From assembly GCF_035917995.1 (NCBI RefSeq), contig NZ_CP109131.1, positions 3,844,001-3,908,000 of the forward strand: DNA of 64,000 nucleotides, given 5' to 3'. This DNA comes from Streptosporangium sp. NBC_01755. Lineage in GTDB: Bacteria > Actinomycetota > Actinomycetes > Streptosporangiales > Streptosporangiaceae. Shown in pieces: positions 8,868 through 19,184 of this stretch. Position 1 is the first letter of the stretch. Each line of letters starts with the position of its first letter. The notes below the pieces were generated by a model. That model saw nothing but the letters and a program-made list of their open reading frames with translations, searched no databases and was not told where the DNA came from. The position numbers and the translations under genes are program-made.

Positions 8868-8954
8868 AGTGCCTCCTGTTTCACGGCTCACGCAGTTATT
8901 GTGACCCATCCCACCGAGCGGCTCTGCGGGGGGCCTTGAGCGTAGGCTGTCGGA

Positions 8955-9674
8955 GTGCTCCGCAATGTCAGCCCCGGTGGTGAATCCCAGCTTGCCCTGG
9001 TACGTCGAGCTCGGCGAATGGACCGGATCTTGGCGAAGGCCTATCCCGACGCCCATTGCGAGCTTGACTTCGGCAATCCTCTTGAGCTGCTGGTTGCGAC
9101 GATCTTGTCCGCACAGTGCACGGATAAAAGGGTCAATACGGTCACTCCTACCCTTTTTGTGAAATATCCCACAGCAGAAGACTATGCCGGTGCCGACCGG
9201 GCCGAGCTGGAGGGGATCATCCGGCCCACCGGGTTCTTCCGGGCCAAGAGCAACAGCATCATCGGCATGGCCCAGACCCTGTGTGAGCGCTTCGGCGGCG
9301 AGGTCCCGGGAAAGCTCAAGGATCTGGTGACCCTGCCGGGAGTCGGCCGCAAGACCGCCAATGTGGTGCTCGGCAACGCCTTCGGGGTGCCCGGAATCAC
9401 CGTCGACACCCACTTCCAGCGGCTCACCCACCGCTTCCGGTGGACCTCGGAGACCGACCCGGTGAAGATCGAGCGGGTCGTCGCCGAGCTCATACCGAAG
9501 CGCGACTGGACGATGATGTCCCACCGCTTGATCTGGCATGGCCGCCGCGTCTGTCATGCCCGCACGCCGGCCTGCGGAGTGTGCCCGCTCGCCGAGCTCT
9601 GCCCCTCGTACGGCATCGGCCCCACGGACCCCGCCCAGGCCGCCAAGCTGGTGCGTCCCGGCCCCTTCTCGTGA
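8955..9674 (+). CDS. nth: Endonuclease III
   Basis: Bifunctional DNA glycosylase/AP lyase that removes oxidised pyrimidines in base excision repair. Features: [11 protein letters not shown], the helix-hairpin-helix [12 protein letters not shown] with the catalytic Lys, the catalytic Asp in [14 protein letters not shown], and the 4Fe-4S loop [17 protein letters not shown]. 239 residues is the usual length. Divergent from crp across an 87-bp gap, as in other actinobacteria. Confidence 0.95.
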   Translation: MLRNVSPGGESQLALVRRARRMDRILAKAYPDAHCELDFGNPLELLVATILSAQCTDKRVNTVTPTLFVKYPTAEDYAGADRAELEGIIRPTGFFRAKSNSIIGMAQTLCERFGGEVPGKLKDLVTLPGVGRKTANVVLGNAFGVPGITVDTHFQRLTHRFRWTSETDPVKIERVVAELIPKRDWTMMSHRLIWHGRRVCHARTPACGVCPLAELCPSYGIGPTDPAQAAKLVRPGPFS

Positions 9675-9792
9675 TCTTTCCTTCATCGGTGCGGTAAGAC
9701 CGCTTCCCGGTCCCGGTGGATCCGCTACCATCCCGCCGGGCCCGGGAAGCGCGGAGCGGGGCGCCGTGTTGCAGAGGACCGGAGGTGTGCCC

Positions 9793-10437
9793 GTGGAAGA
9801 GGTTCCCGGATGGTTGGAAACGCTGGCGGAGCGGGTCGCGGGAACGCCGGTGCCCTCGATGATGCGTCCGCCGGCGGCCGGCGGGCGCCCGGCCGCGGTG
9901 CTGCTGCTCTTCGGCGAGGGGCCGCTCGGTCCGGACGTGCTGCTCATCCAGCGGAGCTCACGCGGGCGCACACACGCCGGGCAGCCCGCGTTCCCGGGCG
10001 GCGGGGTGGACCCGGAGGACGACGGCCCGATCGCCGCCGCGCTGCGCGAGGCCGGTGAGGAGACCGGTCTGGATCCGACGGGCGTCCAGGTGATCGGGAC
10101 CATGCCCGAGCTGTACGTGAGCCGCAGCGACAACCGGGTGACCCCGGTGCTGGCCTGGTGGCACACGCCCTGCGTGGTCCACGCGGCCTCGCCGGACGAG
10201 GTGGAGTCGGTGGAGCGGGTCCCGATCCGCGAGCTCGTCGACCCGGCCAACCGGATCAGGCTGCGCCATCCGAGTGGTTACTCGGGGCCGGCTTTCCGGG
10301 TGCGCGGGCTGCTGGTGTGGGGGTTCACCGCGGGAGTGCTCGACGGTGTGCTCGGCCGTTCGGGTTTCGAGCTTCCCTGGGATCGTTCACGGATCGAGGA
10401 CATCCCGCCCGACGTCCTCAACCTCGCGTCCCGTTGA
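9793..10437 (+). CDS. NUDIX hydrolase, CoA pyrophosphatase type (Rv3672c-like)
   Basis: 214-residue NUDIX protein. The Nudix box GGGVDPEDDGPIAAALREAG EETG fits GX5EX7REUXEEXGU, and the preceding QRSSRGRTHAGQPAFPG resembles the UPF0035 signature of CoA-pyrophosphatases, which cut CoA and its thioesters. GTG at 9793 was chosen because GGAGG lies seven bases upstream; GTGs at 9787 and earlier are too close to it. Its end overlaps the convergent HEAT-repeat gene by about 50 bp. Confidence 0.87.
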   Translation: MEEVPGWLETLAERVAGTPVPSMMRPPAAGGRPAAVLLLFGEGPLGPDVLLIQRSSRGRTHAGQPAFPGGGVDPEDDGPIAAALREAGEETGLDPTGVQVIGTMPELYVSRSDNRVTPVLAWWHTPCVVHAASPDEVESVERVPIRELVDPANRIRLRHPSGYSGPAFRVRGLLVWGFTAGVLDGVLGRSGFELPWDRSRIEDIPPDVLNLASR

Positions 10438-10938
10438 CAGGGCCAGGCCCAGTCGAGCCCAGTCGGCCACGTCCCCGTCGGGATCGAGGGTCAGCCGTCG
10501 CAGCGCTGCCAGGCCCGTCGGGTCGGGTGGGTTGCCCATGATGTTCGGCAGCGCGTAGGCGGCCCCGTACCTGATCCGGGGATCGGCGTGTTCGGAGAGG
10601 GCGATCACCGACGGTAGCCCGCGGCGGTCCCTGAGGTGGCCGAAGGCGATCAGTACCGAGTAGAGCACCAGGCAGTTTTCCTCACGGACCGACAGGCCGC
10701 GAAGCACCGGCAGGGTCCGGTCGACGAAGCCGAGCCGCCCCAGGATGTCGACCCCGAGCATCCGCTCGGCCGTGGTCTTTCCCGAGCAGAGTCTCCGTGC
10801 CGCGGTGAAGGTCTCCAGATCGCCCCGTTCCTGCAGCTGGGTGATCACGCGCCAGCGGGCCGCGCCCTCCTGATCTCGCTCCCGCAGCGCGGTCTCGATG
10901 AGAGCCCCCACGGTCGCCGCTCCTCCGATCATCGCCAT
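10387..10938 (-). CDS. HEAT-repeat-like protein
   Basis: 183 residues, nearly all helical, with repeats such as LGVDILGRLGFVDRTLPVLRGL and ALSEHADPRIRYGAAYALPNI that look like HEAT/Armadillo units. Proteins of this kind are binding scaffolds. ATG at 10938 is preceded by a divergent gap to marP. The 3' end overlaps the NUDIX gene tail by 51 bp on the opposite strand. No specific role can be assigned. Confidence 0.7.
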   Translation of the reverse strand: MAMIGGAATVGALIETALRERDQEGAARWRVITQLQERGDLETFTAARRLCSGKTTAERMLGVDILGRLGFVDRTLPVLRGLSVREENCLVLYSVLIAFGHLRDRRGLPSVIALSEHADPRIRYGAAYALPNIMGNPPDPTGLAALRRLTLDPDGDVADWARLGLALSTGREVEDVGRDVLDP

Positions 10939-11010
10939 TCGGCCACGATAACCGCAGAGACCTCGCAGAAGGTGTGCACGCGCGGGGCAAGGGCTGGATA
11001 CCGTAAAGGA

Positions 11011-12207
11011 GTGAGCGGTGATCTCCTCGACCTCATCCTGATCGCCCTGATGGTGGCCTTCGCGGTGTCGGGATACCGCCAGGGGTTCATCATCGGGGCC
11101 CTGAGCTTTGTCGGTTTTGTCGGTGGCGGGTTGCTGGGCATGTTCATCGCCCCGCCCATCGCCGGAGCGGTGGTCGACGGTGAGACCGAGCGGGCGCTGC
11201 TGGCGATCGTCATCGTCTTCCTCGCCGCCACGATCGGTCAGTTCGCGTCGTCGACGATCGGCGCCGTGGTCCGCAGCCATGTCACCTGGGAGCCCGCCAA
11301 GATCGTCGACGCGGTCGGCGGCACCTTCGCGAGCGCCTTCTCAGTGCTGATCATCGCGTGGCTGATCGGCTCGCTGATCACCTCCTCGCAGTTCACGCTG
11401 CTCGGGGAGCAGGTCAGTAAGTCCCTGTTGATCAACACGGTCGATCAGACGATGCCGAAGCTGGCCAGGGACCTGCAGAAGCCCTTCAAGGACTTCATCG
11501 ACACCTCCGGCTTTCCCAGGGTGTTCGACGGCATAGCGGGCGGCCAGTTCGTCGAGGTCGCGCCACCCGACCGGAGCGCGCCGAAGAGCGCGGCGCTCTC
11601 GCGGGCCCGCCGGGGCATCGTCAAGGTCCAGGGCGTGGCCGCCAGCTGCCGCAAGCACATCGAGGGCACCGGGTTCGTCTACGCCCAGAACAAGATCATG
11701 ACGAACGCGCACGTGGTCGCCGGGGTCGACCAGGACCTTCAGGTCATCGACCACCTCAACAACGTCCACCCGGCCCAGGTGGTGCTCTACAACCCCGACA
11801 GGGACATCGCGATCCTGCACGTCCCCGGCATGAACCTGCCGATCCTGCGCTTCGACGGCACGGCCAAGAAGGACGACGACGCCATCGTCGCGGGCTTCCC
11901 GCACGGCCAGGGTTACACCATGAGCCCGGCCCGGATCAGGGACCGGCAGAAGGCTCAGGGACCCAACATCTACGAGCACAAGACCGTCAACCGGGATGTC
12001 TACTGGATCCGCGGCCTGGTCCGGCAGGGCAACTCCGGCGGGCCGCTGCTCACCACCGACGGCAAGGTCTACGGCGTCGTCTTCGCGGCGGCCACCGACA
12101 GGGCGGAGACCGGATTCGTGCTGACCGCCGCCGAAGTGGCGCCGGACGCCGAGGACGGTTCCACGTTGTCCAATCGGGTGGACACCCAGAAGTGCACCCG
12201 GAACTGA
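11011..12207 (+). CDS. marP: MarP-like membrane serine protease (CvpA domain + trypsin-like protease)
   Basis: 398-residue membrane protease. Residues 1-140 form a CvpA-like domain with about four membrane segments; the rest is an extracytoplasmic chymotrypsin-fold protease. The triad is visible: His234 in TNAHVVAG, Asp265 in NPDRDIAIL and Ser342 in GNSGGPLL, close to M. tuberculosis MarP H235/D264/S343. A Cys in AASCRKH and a Cys in the last eight residues (TQKCTRN) match the regulatory disulfide of MarP. MarP supports acid resistance through envelope proteins; function here is inferred. GTG at 11011 follows AAAGGA. Confidence 0.93.
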   Translation: MSGDLLDLILIALMVAFAVSGYRQGFIIGALSFVGFVGGGLLGMFIAPPIAGAVVDGETERALLAIVIVFLAATIGQFASSTIGAVVRSHVTWEPAKIVDAVGGTFASAFSVLIIAWLIGSLITSSQFTLLGEQVSKSLLINTVDQTMPKLARDLQKPFKDFIDTSGFPRVFDGIAGGQFVEVAPPDRSAPKSAALSRARRGIVKVQGVAASCRKHIEGTGFVYAQNKIMTNAHVVAGVDQDLQVIDHLNNVHPAQVVLYNPDRDIAILHVPGMNLPILRFDGTAKKDDDAIVAGFPHGQGYTMSPARIRDRQKAQGPNIYEHKTVNRDVYWIRGLVRQGNSGGPLLTTDGKVYGVVFAAATDRAETGFVLTAAEVAPDAEDGSTLSNRVDTQKCTRN

Positions 12208-12254
12208 TCAGGTCTTGGCCGGGTGAGGTGATCGGCGCGTCGGGCGGCAGGTGA

Positions 12255-12758
12255 TCAGGCCACGGACGTCCCATCCGGGGAGGCCCCTGGGCTCGCCCCC
12301 TTTGGCGGAACCCGGTGCCGGATCAAGTCTCTGATCACGGCGATGGCCGTTTCGGCGTCCAGGTCGTCCAGCCTCCCGGCCGCCACGGCCATCTCCTCGT
12401 ACGGGGTGCCGTACCGGCTGATCCGGTCGGCGCCCCGGGCGAACAGCGTCGCGGCTCCCCTGCGGTTGCCCCGCTGCAGGTGAGTGAGGCCGACGCAGAT
12501 CTGCGCCAGTCCCTGCCACAGCTCGCGCTCCTGGGCGGGGGAGTTCTTCCAGCGGCCCTCCAGCACCTCGTGGGCGTGGAACGGGCGTCCCTCGCCGAGC
12601 AGCCGATGCGCCTCGGAGACGGCCTCCGCCGCGCTCGGCGCGTAGTCGTCCGGGATGCGTTCCACGCCCTCCGCGCCGTGCGGCAGCGGCCTCCCGAACG
12701 CGTCGCGGGGACGCCGGTTGCGCGGCCTCCCGTCGGCATCCCGGTCCCGCCCGTTCAC
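12255..12758 (-). CDS. DUF309 protein
   Basis: 167-residue protein. The DUF309 core is visible: FHAHEVLEGRWKNSPAQERELWQGLAQ and LTHLQRGNRRGAATLFARGA, a helical bundle with a conserved H-x-x-H-E-x-x-E/W pattern of unknown function. GTG at 12758 overlaps the stop of the upstream hydrolase gene by 4 bp, so it is the last gene of a three-gene operon. Confidence 0.85.
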   Translation of the reverse strand: MNGRDRDADGRPRNRRPRDAFGRPLPHGAEGVERIPDDYAPSAAEAVSEAHRLLGEGRPFHAHEVLEGRWKNSPAQERELWQGLAQICVGLTHLQRGNRRGAATLFARGADRISRYGTPYEEMAVAAGRLDDLDAETAIAVIRDLIRHRVPPKGASPGASPDGTSVA

Positions 12759-13678
12759 CGGTCGGGCTCCGGATCGGACAGCCAGGCGAGGAGCTCGGCG
12801 TCGAACTCCGCCGGGCGCTCCTCGTGCGGGAAGTGCCCGGCGCCTTCGAGCAGCCGCCACCGGTAGGGAGCGGCCACGTAGCGGCCCGAGCCCTGGGCGG
12901 TACGGGGCAGGACATGCCTGTCGAGCGCGCCGTGCAACTGCAGAGTCGGTACGTTGATCTGGGCGCGCATGGTCTTCGCGTAGCGCCACCCGTCCGGGCG
13001 GAGCTGGGAGCGGCCGAACCAGCGGTGGTACTCCAGCGCACAGTGCGAGACGTTGGGGATGCGGAACGCGTCGCGGTAGACCTTCGCCACCTCCTCCTGC
13101 GGCCAGCCGGGAGCCGACCACTTCTCCAGCAACTGCCCCACCATGGCGCCGGAGTCGGCGGTCAGGCGCCGCTCGGGAAGCACCGGCAGCTGGAACCCCA
13201 GCGCGTAGCGGGCCGCGCGGAACTGGCCGAACGGCTCGGTGAACAGCGCGGCGCGGAGACGGCGGGGGTGTGGCGCGGAGACGGTGACCAGCCGCAGGAC
13301 CGCCTTCGGATCCTTCACGGCCATGGTCCAGGCGAGCAGCCCGCCCCAGTCGTGGCCGACGACGATCGCGGAGCTCTCGCCCAGTGCCCTGACCAGCCCG
13401 GCCGCGTCGGCGGCCAGGGTGTACAGGTCATAGCCACGTGGCGGCTTGTCGCTGGCGCCGTAGCCCCGCAGATCGACGGCGACGGCGCGGTAGCCCGCGG
13501 CCGGCAGCGAGACAAGTTGGTTGCGCCAGCTCCACCAGAACTGCGGGAAGCCGTGTAGCAGCAGCACGAGAGGGCCCGTACCGGCCTCCACGACGTGGAA
13601 GCGAGTGCCTCCGGCATGGACGGCGTGGTGGGTCCACGGACCCTCCACCCTGACCATGGACTCGTCGGGTCTGCTCAC
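12755..13678 (-). CDS. Alpha/beta hydrolase, epoxide hydrolase type (EphE/Rv3670-like)
   Basis: 307-residue alpha/beta-fold hydrolase. The oxyanion segment is HGFPQFWWSWRNQL, the nucleophile Asp is in VVGHDWGGLLAW, the second acid is in LHGALDRHVLP and the His is in GAGHFPHEE. An Asp nucleophile and HGFP motif point to an epoxide hydrolase or haloalkane dehalogenase-like enzyme. It is beside marP, as ephE is beside Rv3671c. GTG at 13678 overlaps the upstream stop by 4 bp; a later ATG (MVRVEGPW) is possible. Confidence 0.88.
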   Translation of the reverse strand: MSRPDESMVRVEGPWTHHAVHAGGTRFHVVEAGTGPLVLLLHGFPQFWWSWRNQLVSLPAAGYRAVAVDLRGYGASDKPPRGYDLYTLAADAAGLVRALGESSAIVVGHDWGGLLAWTMAVKDPKAVLRLVTVSAPHPRRLRAALFTEPFGQFRAARYALGFQLPVLPERRLTADSGAMVGQLLEKWSAPGWPQEEVAKVYRDAFRIPNVSHCALEYHRWFGRSQLRPDGWRYAKTMRAQINVPTLQLHGALDRHVLPRTAQGSGRYVAAPYRWRLLEGAGHFPHEERPAEFDAELLAWLSDPEPDR

Positions 13679-14142
13679 TGGCCCGGTCTCACCGGGTCGC
13701 GATGGCTGCCCACCTGACCGGCCGTGACCGGAGTGGCGGGAACGGAGTCGAGTTCGGCTCCGCTCTTGATGGTCTTGAGCGAGCGCAGGGTCCGCCTCAT
13801 TCCGGTCAGGCCCTTGAGCCGCCGAACGCCGACGAAGACCAGCAGCCCGGCCACGACCAGATAGAACACGGTGACGATCAGGAAGGCGAGCCAGGTCCAC
13901 ATGCCTGCGGCGACCAGGCCGTAGGCGATCGCGAACGAGGCGAGGATCAGGCACAGGTGGGCCATGAACGCCGCGGCACCGAAGAGACCCGCCGCCACGC
14001 CGACCCGTTTGGCATCGAACCTCAGCTCGGCCTTGGCCAGCTCGATCTCGGCGCGGACCAGGGTGGACATGTGGTCAGTGGCCGCGGCGACCAGCGCGCC
14101 CAGTGACTCCTCCTGTGGCTCCGCGGGCGGAATATGTGTCAT
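13675..14142 (-). CDS. DUF1469/phage-holin-3_6-like membrane protein (Rv3669-like)
   Basis: 155-residue inner-membrane protein. An N-terminal amphipathic helix (DHMSTLVRAEIELAKAELR) is followed by two transmembrane segments at about 48-75 and 82-105 and a basic cytoplasmic tail. This is the YqjE/DUF1469 arrangement. It opens the operon with the epoxide hydrolase and DUF309 genes. Holin naming is historical; no link to phage is implied. Confidence 0.85.
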   Translation of the reverse strand: MTHIPPAEPQEESLGALVAAATDHMSTLVRAEIELAKAELRFDAKRVGVAAGLFGAAAFMAHLCLILASFAIAYGLVAAGMWTWLAFLIVTVFYLVVAGLLVFVGVRRLKGLTGMRRTLRSLKTIKSGAELDSVPATPVTAGQVGSHRDPVRPGQ

Positions 14143-14803
14143 GGACGGTCTCCTATCGAGGGCCTCTGTCGAACATCATGCTGCGCCCTGAGGCGGTCGT
14201 GCACGCACACCCGCGGTGGGATCGTCGCCGGAGCCGGTGTCGCGAGCACGGCTGTGGTAATCGCGCATGTGTCATCGAATATCTGCGTCGTCAAGACTTC
14301 AGACTTTAGTCCGGCCGTACGGGGGTCGGTGAGGTCCCAGCCGTCCGGTGGTGGAAATCCGCGCTACCGGGCGTTCCTTCGGGCCGGCGGGGCCCTTCAA
14401 GCCGGCGGGGCCCTTCAGACCGGCGGAGCCCTTCAGACCGGCGGGGTGCGGAGACCGGGCAGGACCACCGGGTGGTTTTCCGCCCCGCGCCCTGACCGGG
14501 ACGGCGGCGGGCTGTGAGAACTCTGCCAGCCGATTCGTTTCCGGCGCCGGATGACGGCACCGGTGGGGAGGTTGGCACGGCCGAGGGCTACCCCGGCGGC
14601 GGGGCGCCGAACCTCGTGGGATCGCCGAACCTCGCGGGACGGCGAACATCACGAGATCGCCGAACATCGCGGGTCGCCGAATATCACGGGGGCGGCGGGT
14701 GGAGCGCCCGAGCGTGCGAACCTCCGTCGCGGGAGGGCAAACCCCGGGTGGGCAGACCCCGGGTGGGCCATGGCTCCTGGCCCACCCGGGTCTTCCGGTT
14801 CGC
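14143..14803. other. Non-coding interval rich in short repeats
   Basis: About 660 bp with no supported gene; several open frames exist but only because of base bias and repeats. 14383-14448 holds nearly four copies of an 18-bp unit (GCCGGCGGGGCCCTTCAG and variants). 14610-14695 holds degenerate repeats of the pattern GATCGCCGAAC-TCGCGGG. M. tuberculosis has the secreted protease gene Rv3668c at this point; no trace of it is visible. Confidence 0.55.
14758..14790 (-). terminator. Terminator-like hairpin downstream of acs
   Basis: CCCGGGTGGGCCA and TGGCCCACCCGGG form a perfect 13-bp stem with a 7-base loop, starting 14 bases beyond the acs stop. There is no T-run. Confidence 0.65.
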
Positions 14804-16789
<1,986 letters not shown>

Positions 16790-17127
16790 TACGCACTCCT
16801 CACATACTGCTATCGACGGGTCGTGTCCCACTTCACCAGGCCACCGGTGCTTGCCACAAGAGGTCTAGACAGGTCTGTACCAATCGGTGACAAGGCCTCA
16901 TGGGCAATCAAAACGCCTTGATTTTTAGGGGCGACCACTCTGGAAATGTTGTGTTTTCGACACCTTAGGAAGGTAGACGGCGTTATTCAATGTATAGTCA
17001 CGCGGCGGTGCGCCGGACGGTGTCATGCGCTCGGCGAACGGTTCTGTCACGGGTTTCCTTAGCAGGCGGGGATGGCCCCGGAGCCTGGTCGAGGTCCCGT
17101 CGAGCGGCCCCGATAGGGTCGGGCAGC
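16790..17127. promoter_or_regulatory. Divergent intergenic region upstream of acs
   Basis: About 340 bp, AT-rich for this genome at 16870-17000. It must hold the acs promoter and one for the divergent Fic-fold gene. No well-matched promoter boxes or operator were identified. Confidence 0.4.
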
Positions 17128-17901
17128 GTGAGCGACCCATTGGCTGTCATCGCAGGAATGCCCGGAGTGTCCGAGGCGGTCACCGACGCGCGCAAGGCCG
17201 TCGACCGGCTTTACGGGCACCGTGTACTGCGGCGTAAGAGCCCGGAGGTGTCGGCCAGGTCCGCTCTGCGCGGTGCCCGCGCGTCAGCCGCACTGGAAGG
17301 CGTGGACATCCCGCTCGATGTCATCCCCGAGGTCACCGACCCGGTGGTACAAGGCGCGCTGCGCGTCTCGGCCGAACTGGGGCGGCTTGGCCCGACCTGG
17401 CGCACGGCGCCCCGCCAGGTGCTGGCCAGGCTGCACACGCTCGCCGCCTCGGGGCTCACCAAGGACCTCGGCCGCCCCCGGGCCACGGCCGAGGCGTCCG
17501 ATCCACTCGGTCTGGGGGCCGCGCCCGAACCGCAGGAGGCGGTGGCGCGGGTGGACGGTCTTGTCCAGCTGGTGACGGCCTCCTCGAAGGCGCCGGCGCT
17601 GGTGCTCGCCGCCGTCGTGCACGCGGAACTGGCGGTGTTGCGCCCGTTCGGGTCGGCGGACGGGGTGGTCGCGCGGGCGGCGGAGCGGCTGACGCTGGTG
17701 GAGTTCGGCCTGGACCCGAAATCGCTGGTGGCCGTCGAGGTGGGCCACCTCGAACTCGGCCCGGCCTACGGGGAGGGACTGCGGTCATACCTGAGCGGTA
17801 CCCCCGAGGGCGTGGCGGCGTGGGTACGACACTGTGCGACGGCGGTCACGCTGGGCGTGCGTGAGGCCACGGCGATCTGCGAGGCCATGCAGCGAGGCTG
17901 A
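17128..17901 (+). CDS. Degenerate Fic-fold protein
   Basis: 257 residues. The layout is that of a Fic (AMP-transferase) protein, but key residues differ. SAALEG near residue 57 fits the Fic auto-inhibitory motif (S/T)xxxE(G/N). The expected HxFx(D/E)GNGRxxR loop is replaced by RPFGSADGVVAR, preceded by HAELAVL, so the catalytic His is Arg and GNGR is lost. A LVEFGLDP segment follows as in Fic proteins. GTG at 17128 precedes SDPLAVIAGMPGVSEAV. In Streptomyces the gene at this place, beside the 6S-like RNA scr3559, is annotated 'oxidoreductase'; nothing here supports that. Probably a non-AMPylating or altered-function Fic. Confidence 0.6.
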   Translation: MSDPLAVIAGMPGVSEAVTDARKAVDRLYGHRVLRRKSPEVSARSALRGARASAALEGVDIPLDVIPEVTDPVVQGALRVSAELGRLGPTWRTAPRQVLARLHTLAASGLTKDLGRPRATAEASDPLGLGAAPEPQEAVARVDGLVQLVTASSKAPALVLAAVVHAELAVLRPFGSADGVVARAAERLTLVEFGLDPKSLVAVEVGHLELGPAYGEGLRSYLSGTPEGVAAWVRHCATAVTLGVREATAICEAMQRG

Positions 17902-18508
17902 CCTCCGGGGAAGGCTGACCTCTGAGGAGCGAGGCTGACCTCTGGGGGAGGCGCCGATCCCAGCAGGGGGGCGGACGGTCACGGCAGGGGGGCGGACGGT
18001 CGCGATGAGGGCGGTCGGGCACCTCGGTGGCCGCTACCCGCGCATGTCCGATCACCCGGGGTCGTCGATTACGGACACCCACCGAACACCTGTCCACACG
18101 AGCCGACGGCGCCCCTGGTAGGGGGCGCCGTCGTCGGCACGTTCCTACCGGGTTACCAAGCGTGCACCTGATAATCGTTGAAACGGGACAAGCCCGCTTC
18201 AACGCGCCTCCCGCGGCTGACGGCGCGTGGGTACCCGGCGGTCGTGCCCGGACACGTGGTCCGTGCAACCTTTGTACGTCCGATCCGCGCTGATGGGAAC
18301 CCCTAGGGGCAAAACCTTTGCGGATCGAGGGACATTAATCAGCAAACCCATCCTTATGCCGCCCTGTGTCGTGCGAGGTCGACCGATGCCGCCTGCGGCG
18401 GGCGGGCCGGGGCTCCGGTGCGATCACTGAACGTAGTCGGGGTTCGCCCGCGCGGGGAGCGTGCCCGGGCCGGGCCATATCCGGAGACTGGATCGTTACA
18501 CTAAAAAA
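17902..18508. other. Non-coding interval
   Basis: About 600 bp with no supported gene. It starts with short repeats of CTGACCTC-GGG and GGGGGGCGGACGGTC at 17895-18000 and contains the hairpin at 18104-18133. 18300-18360 is comparatively AT-rich. In mycobacteria and Streptomyces a HAD-family gene (Rv3661, SCO3558) lies in this neighbourhood; it is not present here. Confidence 0.5.
18104..18133. terminator. Hairpin, 12-bp perfect stem
   Basis: CGACGGCGCCCC and GGGGCGCCGTCG pair around a 6-base loop. No T-run. It could end transcription from the Fic-fold gene, about 200 bp upstream. Confidence 0.5.
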
Positions 18509-18732
18509 CTAGTGGAAATTGATGATTACTCCTCGACGAAACTTGAGTTGATCGGGCAGCATGAGTTGGTATCTCCCCAACCTGGAGTAAGTGCGCACAG
18601 GTTGCACCGCAATCCCTTGCCATGCTCCGGTTGGCCGTTGAAGCTTTCTTCTGAAACGGGACCGGCTCTACCCCCCCGGAGCCGGACCGCTCGGCGACCC
18701 CCGCCCTCCCCCCGGCGGGGGTCGCCTTTTTT
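18509..18732 (+). ncRNA. Probable Ms1/scr3559-type RNA (6S-like, RNA polymerase core-binding)
   Basis: Inferred transcript of about 220 nt. Seen: a -10-like TACACT at 18497-18502, an AT-rich non-coding stretch, an internal hairpin (CCGGCTC-CGGAGCCGG at about 18662-18686) and a strong terminator at 18693-18732. No protein frame fits. Known: M. tuberculosis MTS2823 lies between Rv3661 and Rv3662c, and Streptomyces scr3559 lies beside SCO3559, both just upstream of ssd; Ms1 binds RNA polymerase core in stationary phase. Same synteny here. The 5' end is a guess and I could not compare sequences. Confidence 0.6.
18693..18732 (+). terminator. Rho-independent terminator
   Basis: GGCGACCCCCGCC and GGCGGGGGTCGCC form a perfect 13-bp stem with an 8-base loop, followed directly by six T (18727-18732). 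This is the strongest classical terminator in the left half and defines the 3' end of the RNA above. Confidence 0.88.
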
Positions 18733-18850
18733 CCGGGCCACCGCTCCCGTCCCGGTGGCACCACCCTCCCGGCCCGCTCCTTCTCGGTACGAGGGCCCCG
18801 GGGGTGACGCTTCGGCACGTGAACGTGCGAGGCGGACCCACTGAGGTGTT

Positions 18851-19015
18851 CGGCACTTGTTCGCTCGGCACTTGTTCGCCCGGTACCCGTTCGCCCGGTA
18901 CCCGTTCGCCCGGTACCCGTTCGCCCGGTACCCGTTCGCCCGGTACCCGTTCGCCCGGTACCCGTTCGCCCGGTACCCGTTCGCCCGGTACCCGTTCGCC
19001 CGGAATCCGTTCGCC
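18851..19015. repeat. 15-bp tandem repeat, 11 units
   Basis: Eleven units; eight are exactly CGGTACCCGTTCGCC (18881-19000), flanked by variants CGGCACTTGTTCGCC and CGGAATCCGTTCGCC. The unit contains the palindrome GGTACC. Because 15 is a multiple of three, all frames stay open and produce spurious repetitive reading frames such as (SPGTR)n. It lies 170 bp before ssd. Confidence 0.92.
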
Positions 19016-19072
19016 CGGCACCTGGAGGTCTTCGTGCTCGTGTGCCTCCCAGGTCGGACTCACGGCCGCTGG

Positions 19073-19112
19073 TTTTCCACAGGCCGGGTCACCCCGGAGC
19101 AGGTTGTCCACA
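19073..19112. promoter_or_regulatory. Two DnaA-box-like sites upstream of ssd
   Basis: TTGTCCACA at 19104-19112 is the high-GC actinobacterial DnaA-box consensus; TTTTCCACA at 19073-19081 differs by one base. They are 31 bp apart and 73 bp before the ssd start. DnaA could act here as a regulator; binding is inferred only from the match. Confidence 0.5.
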
Positions 19113-19184
19113 GTACGGCGTTCGGTACCTCGGGGATGGGGGGCCGTCGCGGAAAGTGAGGTCCCCGCATCCCAGGAGGTATCC

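Noticed and set aside
8187-10250. Long minus-strand frame continuing upstream of crp across nth and the NUDIX gene
   Set aside because: The crp start has a strong AGGAGG; the upstream extension is antisense to two well-supported genes.
18804-19184. Repetitive open frames (SPGTR)n and (RYPFA)n before ssd
   Set aside because: They arise only because the tandem unit is 15 bp and so open in all frames; the ribosome site at 19174-19180 marks the true ssd start.
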